A DNA stretch of 64,000 bases from Chloroflexota bacterium. Lineage in GTDB: Bacteria; Chloroflexota; Anaerolineae; 4572-78; J111. Shown here one piece after another: positions 62,525 to 64,000 of the stretch (its first letter is position 1; every line of letters starts with the position of its first letter). The notes beneath the pieces were generated by a model. It was not told the DNA's origin. It worked only from the letters and a program-made list of their open reading frames with translations, and did not search any database. The DNA lies in assembly GCA_016860845.1 (NCBI GenBank), contig BOKF01000034.1:28123-92122 (forward strand). The letters run 5' to 3'. The position numbers and the translations under genes were made by a program.

Positions 62525-63813
62525 TTCAGGGAGCTGTTCAATTCCTGCTGCAAAAACTTGTAGATGGTCTCCGCTGCCAGCCGATGCCCGGTCACTGTCC
62601 AATGACCATCGTGACGAAAGTGAAGGGGGGGCGTGTCGGGGTCGGCGGCAGCCTGGCGAAAAACGGGCAGCAAGTCCAGGTGAGGAATATGCTCGGCGGT
62701 TAAAAAGTCGTTGAGCCGCCGGTTGGGCAGTTCCAAATCCAGGCTCAAGCCCTGCAAGCCGGGGTTAGCCGCCAGCATGCGCTCCCCCTCGACCGGATAG
62801 ACCTGCTCCGGCGCGCCGACAATAACTACGGCTAACGTGGCCCCCCTGCTTTCCACTTCATCCCGCAGCCGTTTGATAATCGCCTCAGTCAGAGTCCAGG
62901 CCGCTTCGAATTGAGCATCAGGCGGGGCCTGGTAAACAAAAAAGTGGACCGGCGTGGTCGGATGGCCTGCCCGCACCACCCCCTCGCCGCCCAGGATGCC
63001 GCTGGAGCCTAACTTTTGCACCACCGGCGGAATATCGCGCAGGTAGGGCACGGTCAAGCGGTACAGCGCCGACCCGTTCCACAGGCCATCGGCCAGCGGC
63101 AGAAACAGCGGAGAATACTCAGGCTGAGGCTCAGGCTGAGGCTGAGAGTTAGTCACATACTTAGCCTTAGCCTCAGACTCAGCCTCCCCCCGTACCGGCG
63201 GTGGAATCAACTCACCGATAGACGACAGCCTAAAAAACTCCTTCTGCTGGCTATCGCCAGTGCTGGCAATCTCTAACGGCCCGTAATTGTTGATCGTATC
63301 GTTGCGCACAAAGAAAGCCAGCAGCACAATCTTTGGCTCGTAACGAAAACCCTCGGCCACGTAAAAAATGGCCTCCTGGTCGGTGCCCCAGCCGCCAACC
63401 CCACCGTTGATGACCTCCACTGGCCGGGCCAGCGAGTCACTCAGTAAGCCCTCAAGCTGCTTGTGATAGGTCTGCTCCAGGTTGACTTGCAGCGCCTCGC
63501 CAAAAGAGTCGGCCAGCGACAGAATCCGCAGCGCCCCGGCGGGATTATCATAGCCAATCTCGCGGTCGCGCAAACTGCGGGCATTGATCCGAACCTCGGC
63601 CTCGAACTCATTGTACTGGCTGTGGAATAAGCCGCCACTGTAAGGGATGTGCCACCAGCCCAGCAGTGGGTGGGGCTGCCAGATGGCCGGGTTGGGTTCG
63701 GGCGGCGGGGCCAGGTTGGTCAATCGTACCCCAATTTCCAAAACCAGCAGCGGAGCCAATAACCCAAAAACCAACAATAATAAACGAGATAAAAAGCTGC
63801 TGACAGATCTCAA
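62521..63813 (-). CDS. SGNH/GDSL-type hydrolase-like membrane-anchored protein
   Basis: 430 residues. N-terminal signal/anchor (LLLLVFGLLAPLLVLEIGV). The hydrolase begins RILSLADSFGEALQV, where block I GDS reads ADS with the Ser nucleophile retained; then NGGVGGWGTDQEAIFY and AFFVRND; and block V is HFRHDGHWTVTGHRLAAE with the catalytic Asp and His. Likely an O-acetyl esterase or transferase of a surface glycan. About 25 residues (PQPEPQPEYS and KAKYVTNS) come from a repeat insertion at 63118-63187. No ribosome binding site stands out. Confidence 0.8.
   Translation of the reverse strand: MRSVSSFLSRLLLLVFGLLAPLLVLEIGVRLTNLAPPPEPNPAIWQPHPLLGWWHIPYSGGLFHSQYNEFEAEVRINARSLRDREIGYDNPAGALRILSLADSFGEALQVNLEQTYHKQLEGLLSDSLARPVEVINGGVGGWGTDQEAIFYVAEGFRYEPKIVLLAFFVRNDTINNYGPLEIASTGDSQQKEFFRLSSIGELIPPPVRGEAESEAKAKYVTNSQPQPEPQPEYSPLFLPLADGLWNGSALYRLTVPYLRDIPPVVQKLGSSGILGGEGVVRAGHPTTPVHFFVYQAPPDAQFEAAWTLTEAIIKRLRDEVESRGATLAVVIVGAPEQVYPVEGERMLAANPGLQGLSLDLELPNRRLNDFLTAEHIPHLDLLPVFRQAAADPDTPPLHFRHDGHWTVTGHRLAAETIYKFLQQELNSSLN
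63118..63187. repeat. In-frame CTGAGGCT repeat inside the SGNH gene
   Basis: Copies of AGGCTGAGGCTCAGG and, in inverted orientation, AGCCTTAGCCTCAGA. They add Pro/Gln/Glu- and Ala/Lys-rich residues to the hydrolase without breaking the frame. Confidence 0.7.
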
Positions 63814-63880
63814 GGCTGGACTAACCTCATTTGGCCCGCACCAATTGTGACTTTTGGGTAATTTTCCAAGTACTGCTCAG

Positions 63881-64000
63881 TTAAGTTGAATTTTGCTCTT
63901 TAATAACCGGATAGAGACGTCTAAGTTTGATCCGAGCGTCCTGAGCGGTGAATTGCCAATGGATCGTCACCTGAGCGGCATTTCGTTTTTGCTCCCAAGC
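63881..64000 (-). CDS. IS630-family transposase, C-terminal fragment (cut by window edge)
   Basis: The last 39 codons plus stop of a gene entering from the right. The end VTIHWQFTAQDARIKLRRLYP is the typical C-terminus of IS630/Tc1-type DDE transposases (WQFT and ARIKLxRLYP). No inverted repeat can be checked because the rest lies outside the window; the 67 bases to the SGNH gene hold nothing recognisable. Confidence 0.65.
   Translation of the reverse strand, partial: AWEQKRNAAQVTIHWQFTAQDARIKLRRLYPVIKEQNST

Overview
The window looks like a chromosomal piece of a Chloroflexota bacterium, probably Anaerolineae or a close relative. This is inferred from gene content and style: secreted proteins with Pro/Thr-rich linkers, extracellular proteins with short F/Y-L-P-hydrophobic motifs, an FMN-riboswitch-controlled RibXY-type importer, Sat-APS kinase and CysN-CysC fusions, and many short palindromic repeats between genes. 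No rRNA, tRNA, CRISPR array or complete IS was seen.

Bases 1-31 kb are almost entirely minus strand and form a large exopolysaccharide (EPS) locus. Read in its own direction it starts with a Wzz-type chain-length protein fused to a degenerate GGDEF domain. It continues with a BcsB-like protein, a flippase, an alkaline-phosphatase-superfamily enzyme, an O-antigen-ligase-like polymerase, several GT4 glycosyltransferases and one GT2, two asparagine-synthase paralogues, a sulfotransferase, FG-GAP and beta-helix secreted proteins, a GHL10-type lipoprotein, a polysaccharide deacetylase-like protein, two FemAB/GNAT proteins, an Asp/Glu racemase, and a truncated CDP-alcohol phosphatidyltransferase at the left edge. 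The product is inferred to be a sulfated, amino-acid-decorated extracellular glycan.

Bases 31.7-42 kb hold a coiled-coil gene with selB, a lipoprotein deacetylase, and a sulfate-activation operon (cysD, cysNC, sat-cysC). A REP-associated tyrosine transposase with matching REP palindromes sits inside that operon. Bases 42-51 kb are housekeeping and accessory genes: DUF971, DUF305, a response regulator, lutABC, cobU, a P1 peptidase, a probable pseudokinase and a second sulfotransferase. Bases 51.4-54.8 kb are an FMN riboswitch with tandem terminators ahead of a riboflavin-type ABC importer. Bases 55-64 kb hold a sensor kinase, a lepA-hicB-hicA-M32 peptidase-miaA gene string, a PHP protein, an SGNH hydrolase and the end of an IS630-like transposase.

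The most interesting signal is regulatory. Three promoters, at about 4.8 kb (minus), 31.6 kb (minus) and 36.06 kb (plus), have the same architecture: two direct repeats of TTCAAAC (one has CTCAAAC) with a 4-base spacer, then exactly 10 bases, then a TATAAT-like -10 box. This 7-4-7 layout resembles binding sites of PhoB/OmpR-family response regulators. It links two EPS transcription units with the sulfate-activation operon that would supply PAPS to the sulfotransferases, which suggests one regulon for a sulfated EPS.
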